Source of the DNA: Brachionus manjavacas
Taxonomy: Eukaryota > Rotifera > Eurotatoria > Ploima > Brachionidae
Length of the DNA: 64,000 nucleotides
Direction: 5' to 3'
Assembly (NCBI GenBank): GCA_019054805.1
Contig: JAHQIY010000049.1
Coordinates: forward strand, 62,001-126,000
The stretch's first letter is position 1. Every line of letters starts with the position of its first letter. A program made the position numbers and the translations under genes. Shown piece after piece: positions 62,301 through 64,000 of this stretch. Below the pieces are notes generated by a model that saw only the letters and a program-made list of their open reading frames with translations, made no database searches and was not told where the DNA came from.

Positions 62301-64000
62301 AGGCTTTCGATTAGGAAATAAGAGAACAATTTCATATCTTGTATGAGAGAAGTGAAATTGGTTTCCCATATTTTATTTAAAAGCCTGATTTTAGTCTTGA
62401 GCTTAATTAAGTAACTAAAAGGAAACAAAAATCAGGCCTCTGATTATGAAATGGGAGAACAATTTCATAACTTGTATGAGAGAAGTGAAATTGGTTTCCC
62501 ATATTTTATTCAAAAGCCTGATTTCAGTTTTGAGCTTAGTTAAGTAACTAAAAGGAAACTAAAATCAGGCTTTTGATTAGGAAAAAAGAGAACAATTTCA
62601 TAACTTGAATGAGAGAAGTGAAATTGGTTTCCCAAATTTTATTCATAAGCCTGATTTTAGTCTTGAGCTTAATTAAGCAATTAAAAGTAAACAAAAATCA
62701 GGCTTTTAATTAGGAAATGGGAAAACAATTTCATAACTTGAATGAGAGAAGTGAAATTGGTTTCCCAAATTTTATTCATAAGCCTGATTTCAGTTTTGAG
62801 CTAAATTAAGTAACTAAAATGAAACTAAAATCAGGCTTTTAATTAGGAAATGGGAAAACAATTTCATAACTTGTATGTGAGAACTGAAATTGGTTTTCCA
62901 TATTTGTTTCCAAAGCCTGATTTATATATAAAGTTCATTCAAGTACCTAAAATCACAAAAAAATCAGGCTTTTGATTAGGAAATAAGAGAACAATTTCAT
63001 TTCTTGTATGAGAGAAGTGAAATTGGTTTCCCAAATTTTATTCATAAGCCTGATTTCAGTTTTGAGCTAAATTAAGTAACTAAAATGAAACTAAAATCAG
63101 GCTTTTAATTAGGAAATGGGAAAACAATTTCATAACTTGAATGAGAGAAGTGAAATTGGTTTCCCAAATTTTATTCATAACCTTATTTCAGTTTTGAGCT
63201 AAATTAAGTAACTAAAAGGAAACTAAAATCAGGCTTTTGATTAGGAAATAAGAGAACAATTTCATATCTTGTATGAGAGAAGTGAAATTGGTTTCCCATA
63301 TTTTATTTAAAAGCCTGATTTATATCTTGAGCTTAATTCAAGTACCTAAAAGGTAACTAAAATCAGGCTTTGATTAGGAAATGGGAGAACAATTTCATAA
63401 CTTGAATGAGAGAAGTGAATTTGGTTTTCCATATTTTATTCAAAAGCCTGATTTCAGTTTTGAGCTTAATTAAGTGACTAAAAGGAAACTAAAATCAGGC
63501 TTTTGATTAGGAAAAAAGAGAACAATTTCATAACTTGAATGAGAGAAGTGAAATTGGTTTCCCAAATTTTATTCATAAGCCTGATTTCAGTTTTGAGCTA
63601 AATTAAGTAACTAAAATGAAACTAAAATCAGGCTTTTAATTAGAAATGAGAAAACAATTTCATAACTTGTATGTGAGAACTGAAATTGGTTTTCCATATT
63701 TGTTTCCAAAGCCTGATTTATATATAAAGTTCATTCAAGTACCTAAAATCACAAAAAAATCAGGCTTTTGATTAGGAAATAAGAGAACAATTTCATAACT
63801 TGAATGAGAGAAGTGAAATTGGTTTCCCAAATTTTATTCATAAGCCTGATTTCAGTTTTGAGCTAAATTTAGTAACTAAAATGAAACTAAAATCAGGCTT
63901 TTAATTAGAAATGGGAAAACAATTTCATAACTTGAATGAGAGAAGTGAAATTGGTTTCCCAAATTTTATTCATAAGCCTGATTTCAGTCTTGAGCTTAAT

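Larger units (their letters stand above)
48784..64000 (+). repeat. Satellite B, second block, running off the right edge
   Basis: About 114 monomers of about 133 bp. Both linker types are mixed up to about 54 kb. Beyond that the AGCTTAATTAAG linker and its AGCTAAATTAAG variant dominate, and CCCAAATTTTATTCATAAGCC becomes common. From about 56 kb a third variant (TTTGTTTCCAAAGCC, then TATATATAAAGTTCATTC) appears at intervals that are whole multiples of 133 bp. The array does not end inside the window. Short open frames with QKPD-like motifs appear on both strands because the monomer is palindromic. Confidence 0.96.

Noticed and set aside
1-64000. CRISPR array interpretation of the regular repeats
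   Set aside because: Repeats are contiguous monomers of 133 or 262 bp without unique spacers, in a genome with introns.

Overview
The window looks like a gene-poor, strongly AT-rich stretch of an invertebrate (metazoan) nuclear genome. Evidence for this is GT-AG introns, AATAAA signals, a SETD1-type histone methyltransferase locus, a hAT transposase remnant and two very large, unrelated tandem satellites. The sequence does not let me name the species. An arthropod-like animal would fit the SETD1 residues, but that is inference.

Layout. (1) 1-32,494: satellite A, a monomer of about 262 bp (258-266), roughly 123 copies, cut by the window's left edge. It runs in one orientation to about 5.14 kb, is inverted from there to 18.27 kb, then returns to the first orientation. 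Different higher-order repeats occupy different parts. (2) 32.5-44.5 kb: a 12 kb island of non-satellite DNA. It holds the 3' exons of a small chromodomain-like gene, a minus-strand JAMM-like fragment, a MULE-like and a hAT transposase remnant, long AT-rich stretches with an old diverged repeat, and two GC-rich blocks that are the two ends of a SETD1 (COMPASS H3K4 methyltransferase) gene. The first block has the RRM, a central conserved segment and an RS-rich tail. The second has N-SET and the first half of SET. Both carry frame breaks and in-frame stops, so I read the locus as a decayed copy. (3) 44.48-45.22 kb: an AT-rich intronic segment, repeated almost perfectly at 48.04-48.78 kb. (4) 45.2-64.0 kb: satellite B, a monomer of about 133 bp, roughly 135 copies, cut by the right edge and interrupted only by the duplicated segment.

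Main observations. Each satellite B monomer is almost entirely an imperfect palindrome, so the array is a long chain of alternating inverted boxes. Satellite A flips orientation at a perfect 12-bp inverted repeat. Both satellites sit where introns should be: A ends about 60 bp before a splice acceptor, and B begins about 760 bp after a canonical donor that cuts the SET domain. A 745-bp non-repeat segment has been copied with its adjoining array into the middle of satellite B with only one visible length difference. Most short open frames in both arrays are by-products of the repeats on both strands and are not genes.

No complete intact protein-coding gene is visible. I see no tRNA, rRNA, CRISPR array or prokaryotic feature.
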